This document shows positions 36,771-47,640 of a stretch of 64,000 bases of DNA, in pieces. Under the pieces are notes generated by a model. The model ran no database searches. It was not told the origin of the DNA and saw nothing but the letters and a program-made list of their open reading frames with translations. Both the position numbers and the translations under genes were made by a program. The stretch is from Lycorma delicatula (lineage: Eukaryota; Arthropoda; Insecta; Hemiptera; Fulgoridae). Location of the stretch: positions 301,152,147 to 301,216,146 of the forward strand of contig NC_134455.1 of assembly GCF_047948215.1 (NCBI RefSeq), written 5' to 3'. Position 1 is the first letter of the stretch. Each line of letters opens with the position of its first letter.

Positions 36771-37870
36771 CTTAGAAATACTAATATTTTGACAGAAGTA
36801 ATTTAGGCGTTAGGATGAATGCCAATATGTTGTATTGGCACGGATTCTCATTCGTGTCAATGTAATCCCAAATCATCTAATGGGTTTCCAGATACATTAT
36901 TTAGTACGTACTTTAAAAATATAAATACATTATTGAATCGAAATTACAAAGTTAATTAAAAGACTCGGTTTTGAAGTTAAAGCAAAGAAAAATAAATGAT
37001 TTTAATGCTTATTGATTTATTCTTAACTGTTGCTGTTAGTTTCAATTTAAACGATATGTTAATAATAGATACAAAAAACATATTTTATTCTGCAATTTAT
37101 AATTTAAAACTTAAAAATCTAAAAGAAATATGGTTATTTACTTAGTAATCAAAAGTTATTTACGTACAATGCTTTAAAAAAATAACTAAAAAAAAAAAAA
37201 CAAAAACATTCTTCAAAATATAGTGCCTTTCACAATTTTGCCCAACTGTTCGTTGGCTATAACAAATCCTCTCCCAAAAAAAAACTTGAAAAAAAATCCC
37301 AAAAATATGTTTATCTTCGGATGTTGCTTGATGACATGTTTAAAAATGTCACATATTATCTGTATGCTATCCATGACACTATTTTCTAATCGACTGATCA
37401 GTATTTGATTTGTACTTACAAACCTATGGCTTTTTACCTTTGCAATATTTCGTAAGTTTAAGTTTAAGTTTTTAGTTTCCTAAGTTTGTATTTTATTATA
37501 AGTTAAGGAAGTAAATAAAGTTTTCTGTTGATATACTAATAGAAATTTATTATGACAAGAAACGTAAATAGGAAAACAATTCAACAAAATTATTAAAAAA
37601 ACCATCTAAAATTGCAGGTCAATAACCCTTTCGATAGAAATACATTACTACAAGATAATGGTGGTGAAGAAAATACTATTCTTTACTACAATAATAATAA
37701 TAGTGAAGAAAATAGCTTAAAACCAATAACAAAAAATTGCTAATTTACCTTGTTTTGCCCTTGAAAATCTTTTTTTCAAATATGTCATAAGGTTTTAAAA
37801 AAATAATCACTTAATTATGCAATATTTAGAATACATTTGGGAATAAGATCACAATATTAAATAAAAAAAA
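36771..37870. other. AT-rich spacer, no gene
   Basis: A/T-rich sequence with homopolymer runs; nothing recognisable. Confidence 0.5.
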
Positions 37871-37878
37871 AACATTTT

Positions 37879-38475
37879 GATCCGATTTGAGTCCTTTGAT
37901 AAAATGGCATTTTTACCCTTTAAAACTGTACGATATTAAAAGTATTATTGAGAAAATAATTTTAGCTAAAACGTTTGGGTCTCAGTTGACTCCCTTGGCC
38001 AAACGAAGTTTTTATAAAAAAACTACAATGTATTTAGATTTTCTTTGGCAAAAAAATAATTTGGATTCCATTTGACCTCGATGCTCGAGAGTAATCTAAT
38101 GCAACATTTATTAATTGTCAAACCTTGAAAATACGAAATGTGAATTACAAAAAAATGAAAAAAAATTATTTTATTCTTAAGTGGGGTCCCATAGGATCCC
38201 TTTTTCCGCATACGCTCTACACTAATACTATATACAGTTTTCTAAATTTTACACATCAAGACTTTCAATCTTGAAGATTAAGATTTAAAAATTAATATCT
38301 AAAGTATGGGTTCCACTCAGTCTTCTTATTTTATGGCATTTAAAATTTCCTTTACCGGAGTGATTGTTTCAATAAGTAGGCCCAGTATGGTGCAGCATTA
38401 ATCAACAAGATTATTAAAAAAGTTAGTTTACTAAAAAAAAATACATGGGTACCACCAACCGCCTTGGCCGAGTAA
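37879..38475 (+). repeat. Irregular array of a GGGTCCCA-type motif
   Basis: Six related blocks, near 37879, 37977, 38063, 38183, 38308 and 38447, each starting like GGGTYCCA and followed by TTTGACYCC / CTTGGCC-type text. Examples are GGGTCTCAGTTGACTCCCTT (37977) and GGGTACCACCAACCGCCTTG (38447). They are separated by AT-rich spacers, giving steps of 98, 86, 120, 125 and 139 bp. The blocks vary, so this is an old degenerate tandem array or spaced regulatory-like repeats. There is no coding potential. Confidence 0.5.
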
Positions 38476-38586
38476 TCGAAAATCAGAACATAGCTCGGAT
38501 ATTGTGCCAGGCTGAAAAATCAGCCAAATATTTGGTTTAAATCTCAAATTTTTTGAAAAAAAATAATCTGATGTGGACAACACATA

Positions 38587-39273
38587 ACTTCCTTGTACAC
38601 CCTTTTTTTTTTTTTTTTTTTTTTATTGAAAAGTACATTAAATTTTATTTCACAAATAACTTCTGATATTTTTTTTATTTTTATTAATTATTGTAATTTT
38701 TTTTAAATCAGAGGATAACTATTAATTAATTAATATATTTAAATTTAAAAAAAAGGAGATGAAATCTAATTCGAACTAATGTGTCTTCCCCTAAGACCCA
38801 AATATTTCATTAATTAAAATTTTATTTTGCTACAACTCTGGAACCAATGAAAATAAGTACCCATAAAATAAGTAAAATAAGTATCATAAAAGGTATATCA
38901 TACCTTTTATGATACTTATTTTATAGTATGATATATCGTTGAAAGACTCTCAACGAGGGCTTATTACTGCCGTTAAGAAAAAGTCCAAAATCAATTTTTT
39001 TGGATTTTGAGCTTTTTGGACACCTTTGGTTCAGTCTATTACAATCAAATGGGAGCTGCACAATTAAATGTTTCAACAGTCCTAAATCAAAATGTCAACA
39101 TCCTACGACAAATTGTTTTTGAATTATTTGAAATACATACGTACGTACGTACAGACGTCACGCCAAAAGTAGTCAAAATGGATACAGGGATGGCCAAAGT
39201 AGATATTTCCGATGAAATCAGGAAACCGACATTTTTCGCAATCACAATAATTTCTTTACTTCATACAAGAAGT
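38587..39273 (+). mobile_element. Short-TIR element (687 bp), probable MITE
   Basis: It begins ACTTCCTTGTAC (38587-38598) and ends TCATACAAGAAGT (39261-39273), whose reverse complement ACTTCTTGTATGA matches with one gap. Inside are a T run (38603-38624), a perfect 24-bp hairpin (38873-38923) and an ACGTACGTACGTAC tract near 39140. A 94-codon frame (39007-39291) overruns the terminus and has no known domain. The termini are short, so the element call is an inference. Confidence 0.5.
38873..38923. repeat. Perfect 24-bp hairpin, 3-nt loop
   Basis: Arms 38873-38896 and 38900-38923 are exact reverse complements (arm begins TAAAATAAGTATCATAAAAG), with loop ATC. Confidence 0.95.
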
Positions 39274-39313
39274 AATAAGTATTTAGTATAATAATATTAA
39301 TAATTAGTATTTT

Positions 39314-39350
39314 ATTTGAGCTTTAGTAATCATTGTACTAAAGCTCAAAT
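39314..39350. repeat. Perfect 15-bp hairpin, 7-nt loop
   Basis: ATTTGAGCTTTAGTA at 39314-39328 pairs exactly with 39336-39350; the loop is ATCATTG. Confidence 0.95.
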
Positions 39351-39599
39351 CTTTCCACCCATTAAACAATAAGTAAAAGATTAAATATGACAAAAATGTA
39401 TAGAAGATGTTTGTGCCATTTTCGAAGAATTTATGTTAAGTCAGTCCGAAGATATTAATTAAAATACTTTCCAGGATTCTAATGTAAGTACATTGTTTGG
39501 CATTAATAGCGGACGGTAACACTATTTTGTTTTTAATTTGAATTTAGTAGCTGGTTCCTACCGGATGCTGGGGTGTGAAATGATGACACCTTGATTAAC

Positions 39600-39685
39600 A
39601 AATTGAGTGATATTCAATGACTAAAAATATGAATTTACTGAACACAATGAATTTGATTGTAATTGTTGAAATGGATTATACACTT

Positions 39686-39740
<55 letters not shown>

Positions 39741-39806
39741 CATATCCAAACGCATACACCCCAAAATACCGCCCACCTTGAAGGCCATGCCCTTCAACAC
39801 GCAACA
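39600..39806 (-). repeat. Candidate BEL/Pao 3' LTR start with (CA)n
   Basis: About 117 bases after the pol stop the minus strand reads TGTTGCGTGTTGAAGGGCAT, with a TTGAAGG/CCTTCAA palindrome, which could be an LTR start. It contains the (CA)25 microsatellite at 39687-39736. I see no second LTR copy beyond 44760 and no clear polypurine tract, so the call is weak and the far end is open. Confidence 0.3.
39687..39736. repeat. (CA)25 microsatellite
   Basis: Fifty bases of perfect CA/TG repeat. Confidence 0.97.
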
Positions 39807-39922
39807 CACAAAATGAACACAACAAATAATAATAATAACATAATATATGATAAGATTCAAATAATTGTTTGTAATATTCTGGAATTGTAAAAGTTTATAT
39901 GTATGCCACTTAAAACTTAACA

Positions 39923-41130
39923 CTATGCCTTATCGTCTTTAGGTAAAGGACATAGTTTGATGATAGCTCTCTTGGAAATGCCTGTAGAGGTTTTAATTTC
40001 GGTTACTCTAGAACGCTTGTCATGTCCGAGATAAATCTGGAGAACTCTAGCTAATTGCCATTTGTGGTGGGGGGGGGGCAAATTTTCTTCTTTGCTGATG
40101 GCTAAATTCTCAGGGTTGAAATTGGGGGTATCTTTTGGTTCCACTTTGCACGTTGTTGTAAGCTGGATAGGTGTTCGGTAGACCACCGAGACCAAAAGTG
40201 TTATGCTCGTTGTTGCACCAGCTGCCATCTGGATAATTTGCTGATTAGCAAGTCTTGAACACTGGGCTCCGGAAGGACTGTAAGTGAATCACCTATCAGG
40301 AAATGGCCGGGAATAAGAGGAAGAAGGTCACTGGGGTCATTGGACATAAGAGTAAGCGGACGATAATTTAAACATGCCTTTATCTGTGTAATAAATATAT
40401 CCATTTCCTCAAAAGTAAATAATGCTGTGCCAACGGTTCTCTTAATATGATATTTAAGTTACTTAACAACGGCCTCCCATAACCTACCGAAATGAGGGGA
40501 TCTAGGAGGAATGAAATGCCATGCAATTCGACCTCCAATTTCGACTAATTTCACGTAGAGAACTAGAGACCAATTTCGCTAATTTCTCTTGATAGTGTTT
40601 AGTCAAGAACAGCCTTCTTAATTCAGTCATTTCATGGTTTGCACCATCAAAGTTTGTTGCATTGTTAGAATAAATAGTTTCACTTTTCTCTCGGCGCGAG
40701 TTGAAGCGCTTTAATGCACCTAGAAACGCTTCTGTTCTCAGATCTCCAACTACCCCCAAATGCACAGCCTTCACGGAAAAGCAAATCAAAATTGCAATTT
40801 ACCCTTTATCAGGTTTGATCCCACGTCGCCTGCTAGCACGTCCATGAATAAGTCCACAGAAATCCACACCGCATGTACTGAATGGTCTAGGAGGATTTAA
40901 TCTTGACGAAGGTAGATCACCCATCAGTGGTATTGTTGCTTGTGCGTTTGCTCTAAAACATTTAGCACGTGATTGTACGATTTTACGGATCAATTTGCGT
41001 CCGTTCAAAGGCCAAAATTTCTTCCTTACGGCAGCAAGAAGAAGTTGTGATTAGTATGTTCTTGCTCTACAAATAATTTTGTTAAGCAACCTTTTGCAGG
41101 TAGAAGGAATGGGTGCTTTTGTTTATAGCA
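39923..41130 (-). pseudogene. BEL/Pao integrase and DUF5641 tail
   Basis: The integrase would insert the DNA copy into the genome. 41008-40799 has NGRKLIRKIVQSRAKCFRAN (end of the zinc-binding region) and FSTCGVDFCG, which carries the first catalytic Asp. 40789-40502 continues with KAVHLGVVGDLRTEAFLGAL; the second catalytic Asp is replaced (IYSNNATNF, usually SDN). The stretch with the catalytic Glu is frame-shifted near 40530-40480. 40404-40201 has IKACLNYRPL and PGHFLIGDSL. 40228-39923 is the DUF5641 tail with LARVLQIYLGHDKRSRV and KLCPLPKD, ending at a stop at 39923. Confidence 0.85.
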
Positions 41131-41499
41131 CAAATTTGAATTGTCAATTCTTCCGTCAAACCTGAAAAGTTGCTGATTATCCACAAAGGGATTTAAAGAT
41201 TTTATTCGACTTTTCTAGTTTAATTGCTTCATAGTTTGTAAATCATGTAACTGCTGAGAACGCATGTGCCAGAATAATTTTAATCAATATTATCAATGCA
41301 TCTTCCAACTCTTTCACTGACAAAAATCCTGATATTCTTCCATCAGATGATGTTCTGCAATTTCTGGCAAATCGGCGACAATATGCAATAATTTTCAAAA
41401 GTTTTGATAAGTTGAAAATGATGTGATTAATTCTGGGGGTTCTGTTGACAGTAGAACCGATTTGTTACATCTTTCAAGCGGTTCTTCCTCGTTGACAAT

Positions 41500-43262
41500 C
41501 ATTCTTTTAGGCCACAAAGTTTCAGGTTGAAACAACCAACTTGGACCGTTCCGCCAGAGTCGGCTGTCTAATATTTGGCTTGGAGTAAAATCACTTGAAA
41601 TTGAAACTGCTAGGTTTGTGTCGTTATCAACATGTCTCTATTCAAGCTTTCTTGTTAAGTCATGGATCTCCGCAACCCGATTCACCACAAACGTTTTCCA
41701 CTCAACTGATGACGATTTTATCCATGAAAGTGCAAAAGTGGAGTCTGACCACAAAACATACTTGGTAAAATTATGTTGAAAAGTTGAAATTACCTTTTGA
41801 ATGAGTACCGACAATAAAAGAGCAGCACATAACTCGAGTCTTGGAAGACTAACTTTCTTAATAGGCGCGACCCTAGACTTTGAACAAAGTAGTTGTACGT
41901 TGATGTTTGAGCCCTCACATCGGATGTAAACACATACTGATTCGGAGGCATGGCAGAACCCATGAATCTGGTAATCATTTTGTGAAACATTGAAGACATG
42001 CCTAGGAATCCTTAATGACTGTAGTTTAATAAGCTCATCACAGAACTGAGTCTACTTTGTTTCGAATATGTTAGTAGGGCTTCATCCCAACCAATCTTTA
42101 GTGCCCACAAATTTTGCAACAGTAGCTTCACTGACAGAATAACTGACCCAATTAATCCAAGTGGATCGAAAATGGATGAGATAATGGATAACACTTACCG
42201 TTTTTTTTAATTTTCTGGTACCTTTATTGGTTTTACTAAAAAATGGAACTTATGTGACGCTGGATTCCACAAAACTCCTAATGTTTTGTCTATCCTCTGA
42301 TCGTTTGAATGAATTTTACAGCCTTCATATTGAAATTCCGTTGGAACATTTTGTAGTAATCTGGGATCGTTTGAACACAACTCTTTCAATTTGAAATTTC
42401 CTCTGCTTAATAATTTAATTAGCTGTAAATGTAAAAGCAACTCATCAGTCACCGAGCTCCTCCAGTGAGGATATCATCAATATAGCAATCCGTAGTACAA
42501 CCTCTAAAGCATCAGGAAATGCATCCTTCTCTTCTAATGCCAATTGTTAGAGACATCGAGTGGCTAAAAATGGAGCTGATATTGTTGCATAAGTCACCGT
42601 TTTTAAACAATATGTTTTGATTGGCTCTTCAGAACCTTTTCGCCACACAATCTCTTGCAATTTTGCATCTAATTTATGCACATTAATTTGTCTTTACATC
42701 TTTACAATATCAGCTAAAATACAAATGGGTGTTTTCTAAATCTGATTAAAATAGAAAATAGTTCTTCTTGAACAGTGGGTCCTACCATTAGGATCTCATT
42801 AAGTGATACACCGCCTGTTCACTTGCAAGAACCGTCAAACACCACTTGCAATTTGGTTGTCGAACTTGACTCATTAATAACACCACGATGTAAATATTAT
42901 ACATTTTCACCTGGTTCATTTTCTTCTAAAACCTCCGCCATGTGTCCAAATTGCTCGTATTCAACCATGAAGTCCACATAGACCTGTTTCTTCAATGGAT
43001 TCTTCCTCAGATTTCTTTCCTGCTGCTGCAGTCGCCTATTAGTTGTGTCTCTAGAATTTTCTAACATGTTTCTATTTTGTCTCAAAGGCAACCGGTCAGT
43101 GAATCTGCTGGTATCGTCTCTGCTGAATATCTGTACAAAATGGTCTTCACACTGTTTAGCTTCTACTGATAGTGCTGATTTATTAGAACACACTTCCAAT
43201 TGACAGAATCTTTGCAGTTTTTCATCAAGATGATCATCAACAGCCAAGTGACACACAGTCAT
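41500..43262 (-). pseudogene. BEL/Pao reverse transcriptase and RNase H region
   Basis: 43262-42897 holds the connecting region with KQCEDHFVQIFSRDDTSRFT and RLPLRQNRN. The fingers and palm lie in 42900-42480 in other frames (plus-strand complements of VVFDGSC and ILADIVKMY-type text). The expected YVDD-type catalytic motif falls in a broken stretch near 42460-42490 and is not readable. 42452-42207 has LLHLQLIKLLSRGNFKLKE and KTLGVLWNPASHKFHF. 42194-42012 has LSIISSIFDPLGLIGSVIL, a very typical BEL/Pao motif after the RT. 41999-41500 is the decayed RNase H-like part. Many stops. Confidence 0.82.
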
Positions 43263-43390
43263 CGATGATGATTTACAATTTTGAAACTATCCATCCCCAT
43301 TTGGTATTTTGCATGATGAGTGCAGGATACGCTAATTTAAGTCTACCTTTACTTAACATTTCTAAGAATATTTCTGCTCCGATAAGCAAG

Positions 43391-43790
43391 TCAAAAATAT
43401 TGATATAATATTATTATGTTTACATGAAACTCCGAATCTGCCAGCTCTATATTAGGTGGAAGTTGGAATTTTACATTATCTATCTGGGTAGTAGGTAGTG
43501 GCTGAGTTATTTTAGGAAGAATAATAAAATGTAAGTTCCTGCAAAAATCACTAACTCTGTATTTAATTTTGCATGTAACGCTGTACGATGCATTTGCAGA
43601 GGTCTCACCAATACCAGTAATAAATGACTGAATTTTATGCTTCCTCAGCCCTAAAATACTTGCCATTCTGTAAGTTACAAAATGGCACTTCAAACCTGAC
43701 TTTAATAAAATTCTACACGAATGCGATTCTCCACGAGAACCGAAATCTAATACCACGACAGTTGAAATAATAACACTAGATGTTCTGTGA
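43391..43790 (-). pseudogene. BEL/Pao aspartic protease (DUF1758-like)
   Basis: Open for 121 codons from 43756. VLDFGSRGESHSCRILLKSG covers the start; the active-site D-S/T-G triad should sit in ILLKSG, where Asp has become Lys, so the catalytic residue is lost. TYRMASILGLRK and ITGIGETSANAS match the downstream region. The protease would cleave the Gag-Pol polyprotein. It ends in a low-complexity tract, followed by a frame change into the reverse transcriptase part. Confidence 0.75.
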
Positions 43791-44183
43791 TGATCAGCTT
43801 TTAGATTGCAACGCAGTAACTACAGCTTGTTGGTTTGAAACATTTTCTTGTTTGTGTTGTGCCAAATTTTGGGAGGTTCCCTACTTTTCTGCTATAATAC
43901 TCTTTTATGTGTAGTGTAATAATGTGTTATAGGACTTGTTACAAGACTTGCATGTACTTGATTTGTATTGCTTTACTTTATGATTCAAACTAAGACAACT
44001 GAAACAAATGTTTAACCACTTTACTTCCTTTACTCGATCTTGAATGGACAGGCCTTTAAATTTCTCATAAAAATAAACTGAATGCGAACCCTTACAAAAA
44101 TGACACCCTTTTGGAGATAATACATGATTGGAAGTTGTAAATTTTTTTGTAGGTTTAACCTTAACTTTATTTACTATTTGACG
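43790..44183 (-). pseudogene. BEL/Pao Cys/His knuckle region
   Basis: Continues from Gag on the minus strand. CHFCKGSH, then NICFSCLSLNHK and STCKSCNKSYNTLLH form the paired Cys/His fingers typical between Gag and protease in this family. The closing Cys of the first finger and part of the second are altered, and stops follow near 43900. Confidence 0.75.
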
Positions 44184-44760
44184 CTATATCCTACTGGGAT
44201 TGGATGGCTCTGATCTGTTTTTAACTGCTTCTAACACTTTACATCTCTTTTGTAGGAATTCAATCAACTCTGACAATTTAGGGACATCGGTACTACTATT
44301 GTAGGTTTCCCACTCATGATGTTTCACATTATCTAAATTACTGGTAATTAAATGAGTAACTAACAAATCCCACTGATCAGTTGGTTGCCCTAAGGCTTTG
44401 AGTGCTCTTAAATGCTTATGGGTATTGTCAATGATAAATTTAAAAACTACACTCGATTCCTTTTCAATTTTCTTAACACTAAATAGCGCATGCACATGCT
44501 TATTTATGAGATAACACTTGTTTTCATGTCTCTCCTTCAATAATTGCCAAGCAATTTTATAATTTTCAGCAGAACCTTCTAACAATTCCAAAATAGAGGC
44601 AGCCTCACCTTGTAATGCAAACCTTAAATAATGGAATTTTTGCATGTCGCTAAGCAATATATTATTGTCAATAACCGACATAAAAGTGTCCAAAAATGAC
44701 GGCCACTCATTTTATTTCCCGCTAAAACGAGATACATTAATTTGGGGACTTTTCCTGTAA
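44184..44760 (-). pseudogene. BEL/Pao Gag (DUF1759)
   Basis: Gag would form the particle around the element RNA. The block has the DUF1759 pattern: NEWPSFLDTF, then LSDMQKFHYLRFALQGEA, NYKIAWQLLKERH and, near the end, LSELIEFLQKRC. It reads openly for 169 codons from 44693. The same frame extends upstream through one stop (about 44712) to 44755, so the N-terminus is cut off at the element edge. Confidence 0.85.
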
Positions 44761-45849
44761 CAAAGACTAATAAATAAATGTTATTGAAAATTTCTAAAAT
44801 AAAAATTAAACTATCTTCTGACTTAGATCAGTATGATTTACACGTGCAATACAAATAATTAAAATACCTTTTTTAAAGTAGTTTGCAACTGAAAAATAAA
44901 ACCATAAAGATGTTTAAAAGAGATATTGATATAATATTTGTTTTTTAAATCATTGAATACTTATTAAAATATTCAGGAATATTTATTTTTTATTTATGGT
45001 CAAAAAGATATATACATATATATATATATATATATATTTTTTTTTTTTTACTTTTATTACTTATGCTAAAGCAAATGAAAAAGTTGAAATATTCATTCAG
45101 TTAGCATTCAGTTACGGTATATTGTGTTTATTTGAGTGCTGGTATTTATTTGATATTAAAAAAAGTGTTGTATAAAAGATTATTGTGGATTAGGAGAGAG
45201 GAAATATTTCTTATAAGGCAATAGAAGAAAGTAAACGTGGATCGCTTATCAGCTGAACTAAATGTATGATAGTATGTCTAGCGGGAACTGTTTACTAACC
45301 TCTTGAAAACACTCTCGCAGGAAGTTAATTAGAGATGACATTGCTGTCAATTTAACTGCGGCACAAGTAGTGATAGCAAGGGTGAAATTATCTACTCCCA
45401 ACCAGTTTCCGTTCCATGGCAGGCTGTACCTATACCTGGAGGTATATCAAGTGCCATAGACCTCCAATAATGACTCTAATAATGTAATTCGACAAATACA
45501 TTTGATACCTTCCGGTGGAGCGTCAATATGAACTAGATGAAAATTATCAGAACTTTGTCTATTGTGATATATGGGATCACGGATGTTCTGAGACTTTATG
45601 AACTAGAGGAAACAATTATAACAAAGGGTGATTACAATGTACGGCTAGTCGAGGTCAAACAATTTCAAATTGTTACAAATGATATTGAGGCGTAGAAAAA
45701 CATTATAGACAGTTCGTGAGCATAATTAATTATGCTCATTTATTTGCTTAATAATTAAGTAAATACTAATAATTTTATTTTACTTAATATTTAAGTTAAT
45801 AGGACACACGTTTACAGGATAGGATACTTTCATACACGAAAAGACTCTT
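44761..45849. other. AT-rich spacer with (TA)n
   Basis: A TA microsatellite followed by a T run lies at 45009-45050. The rest shows no coding domain and no partner for the candidate LTR. Confidence 0.5.
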
Positions 45850-46100
45850 ACGAGCTGTTGTCAGGAACCAACACTACTCCATTCTCTTGAAAATGATCAA
45901 GCAGTCAATAGACCACGAATATCACCAAAGAAATCAAAAGATAGACTATGGACTGACCGCAAATTTGACCAACTTAATTTCTGGCTAACCCAGTTCTTAA
46001 CGGGGCACGGGGTCTTCAGGTCATATCATTTCGGGAGGAAGCATTCCGGTTAGAGACAAGCAGCTGTTAAAAGGCCGAGACTCGATATGAGCCCCCTTTG
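45850..46100 (+). pseudogene. LINE ORF2 C-terminal fragment (R1-like)
   Basis: In one plus frame: LWTDRKFDQLNFWLTQFLTG followed by HGVFRSY (about 45946-46035). This matches the C-terminal region of R1-type and related LINE polymerases, where an L-TQ-L-GHG-F block precedes a Cys/His finger. The finger is not readable. It differs from the Jockey pieces that start about 250 bases downstream, so two LINE families meet here. Confidence 0.6.
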
Positions 46101-46339
46101 TGGGATACTCATATTAGAGGCAAGGCATCAAGACCTAATCCCGGCTCCTAGGGTGGTGTTCAGGATCGACATAGTAGGTCCTGGATATCTTGTCTTAGGG
46201 GTTAGAGGCAGGCACTGAAACGATCCGTTAGAGTAGACAATCCCCTGGGCTGTGCATTGCTTCACGTGAATCCAGCCCAGGGGGGGGTAGAGAAACAAGC
46301 TAAAACAGAAAGTAGCTGATAGAAGGACACGGTCGTAGG

Positions 46340-46705
46340 GTCCAAAGCAATGTGAATGCACGTTATAGAATAACAGAGGATCCGACATCGACATTTTTTG
46401 TGAACCTCGAGCTTCAAGAAAACAACAGAGATATCTTTAACTTGAAGTATTTAGCTAACTTCAGTGTTTCATTCGAGCCATCAGGTTTAGCATTATGCAC
46501 TGCCAAAAGTAAGCCATACAAAAGTAATTATATTCGACCCTTTGCTGCATGAAGTGTGTGGAGGGAGATAGAACAGTTGACTGTTCAAGGAAGGATAGAA
46601 TCACTTCAGCTATTTGTGCTCTGTATCAGTCAGACATACTGGCCAACTACAAGGATTGGAGAGTATATAGAGAAATCCTAGAAAGGAAACGGAGACAAAA
46701 ATAGA
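46340..46705 (+). pseudogene. Jockey ORF1 (Gag) fragment
   Basis: Jockey Gag binds element RNA. RITEDPTSTFFVNLELQENN and DIFNLKYLANFSVSFEPSG (46365-46480) match the PRE_C2HC region. After that the zinc knuckles are damaged: C-AK-KPYKSNYIRPFAA in frame, then knuckle-like text TVDCSRKDRI, ICALYQSD and ANYKDWRVYREILERKRRQK in another frame to a stop at 46704. The first knuckle Cys residues are mutated. Confidence 0.8.
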
Positions 46706-47019
46706 ATCGTAGTTTTCAATTAACGCTCGAATCGAACCTATGGATTACGGCCGTCTGGTTTTGAATCTCGTACTGTCAATTTCCCTTCCCCGAGGCAAGA
46801 AACGGCTAGGAATTTGAGTATCAATTCCAGTCTCTCACCGGATCGTATGCTTTGGTGGTAGAGTATAGCTGTGGGGATTGTGTCAACAAACTGGAGAAGA
46901 TAGTATCCAAGATAGACTTCGTAGTCATACATATTTGTTTGACTACAAAGCAAACATATTTGTTTTTTTCTTATTAGAAGCCTAATAAGCTTACTCACCC
47001 AAGTATTTTCAAAAATCTG

Positions 47020-47640
47020 ATAAAATGGCTAGGTTTATAAAGATCATTACGTAGAACATTATTGGTCTAGTTAATCGACCGAAAGAATTAGTATCTTTGG
47101 CACTTGTGGAATCATTAAACGTCATCTTCGTATCGGAAACACATTTCACTGTCCGGAATTACCTTCGGATTCATGGTCTCTCTGTATATACGACAAATCA
47201 TCATCCTTATGGCAGGGCTCATGGCCCTGCCATAAAATGTTATAAATGCTATGAAATGATACGGGTAATCTTATAAGGTTAACGCTTAAAGAAAGCTCCA
47301 GGTGTTTACCAAGTAATTCAAAAGATGTTAGTATGCTCCCGTTCAAGGTCATCAAGTACATTACGGACCTCTTAATTCTTCGGACGTTGTACTTGCGAGA
47401 ATGGATGGTGACTGAAGTAATGGTTATTCCGAACCTAGATAAACCTGCGCACGAGATATCTTCCTACCGACTAATAAGCCTCCTGCCAATTCTATCGAAC
47501 TTATTTAAGAAATCGTTTCTTCGAAGCCTGTGGCTAACATTGGAAATGGAGAAAGTTTACTGAATCACCTATTTGGATTCAGCACAAACATTCTACCGTT
47601 CCAACGCGTGAATGGACTTGAAATATCTGAGTGATACTTG
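47020..47640 (+). pseudogene. Jockey ORF2 pieces: endonuclease start and RT fingers
   Basis: 47025-47215 is the endonuclease N-terminus: KIIT-NIIGLVNR (a stop replaces Trp), VIFVSETHFTVRNYLRIHG (catalytic Glu in SETHF) and YGRAHG. Most of the endonuclease is then deleted. From 47335 comes the reverse transcriptase start: FKVIKYITDLLILRTLYLRE, VMVIPNLDKPAHEISSYRLI and LLPILSNLFKKSFLRSL, up to about 47640. The rest of the polymerase is missing. It is the same clade as 33725-36770. Confidence 0.82.

Larger units (their letters stand above)
39600..44760 (-). mobile_element. BEL/Pao LTR retrotransposon, decayed
   Basis: Minus-strand element of about 5 kb with gag, protease, reverse transcriptase, RNase H region and integrase in the BEL/Pao order. 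BEL/Pao hallmarks are a DUF1759 gag, a Cys-rich knuckle region, a DUF1758-type protease and a C-terminal DUF5641 domain after the integrase. A 5' LTR is not found beyond 44760; a possible 3' LTR start lies near 39806. Frameshifts and stops occur in every domain, so it is inactive. Confidence 0.85.

Noticed and set aside
39600..39806. A complete LTR pair for the BEL/Pao element
   Set aside because: I compared the candidate 3' LTR text with the DNA beyond 44760 and saw no matching copy, so no LTR pair is claimed.
39621..39923. 100-codon minus and 75-codon plus frames through the CA repeat
   Set aside because: Both exist because the (CA)25 repeat lacks stops (Cys-Val and His-Thr runs).
46128..46394. 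88-codon minus-strand frame between the LINE fragments
   Set aside because: Antisense to LINE debris, no domain.
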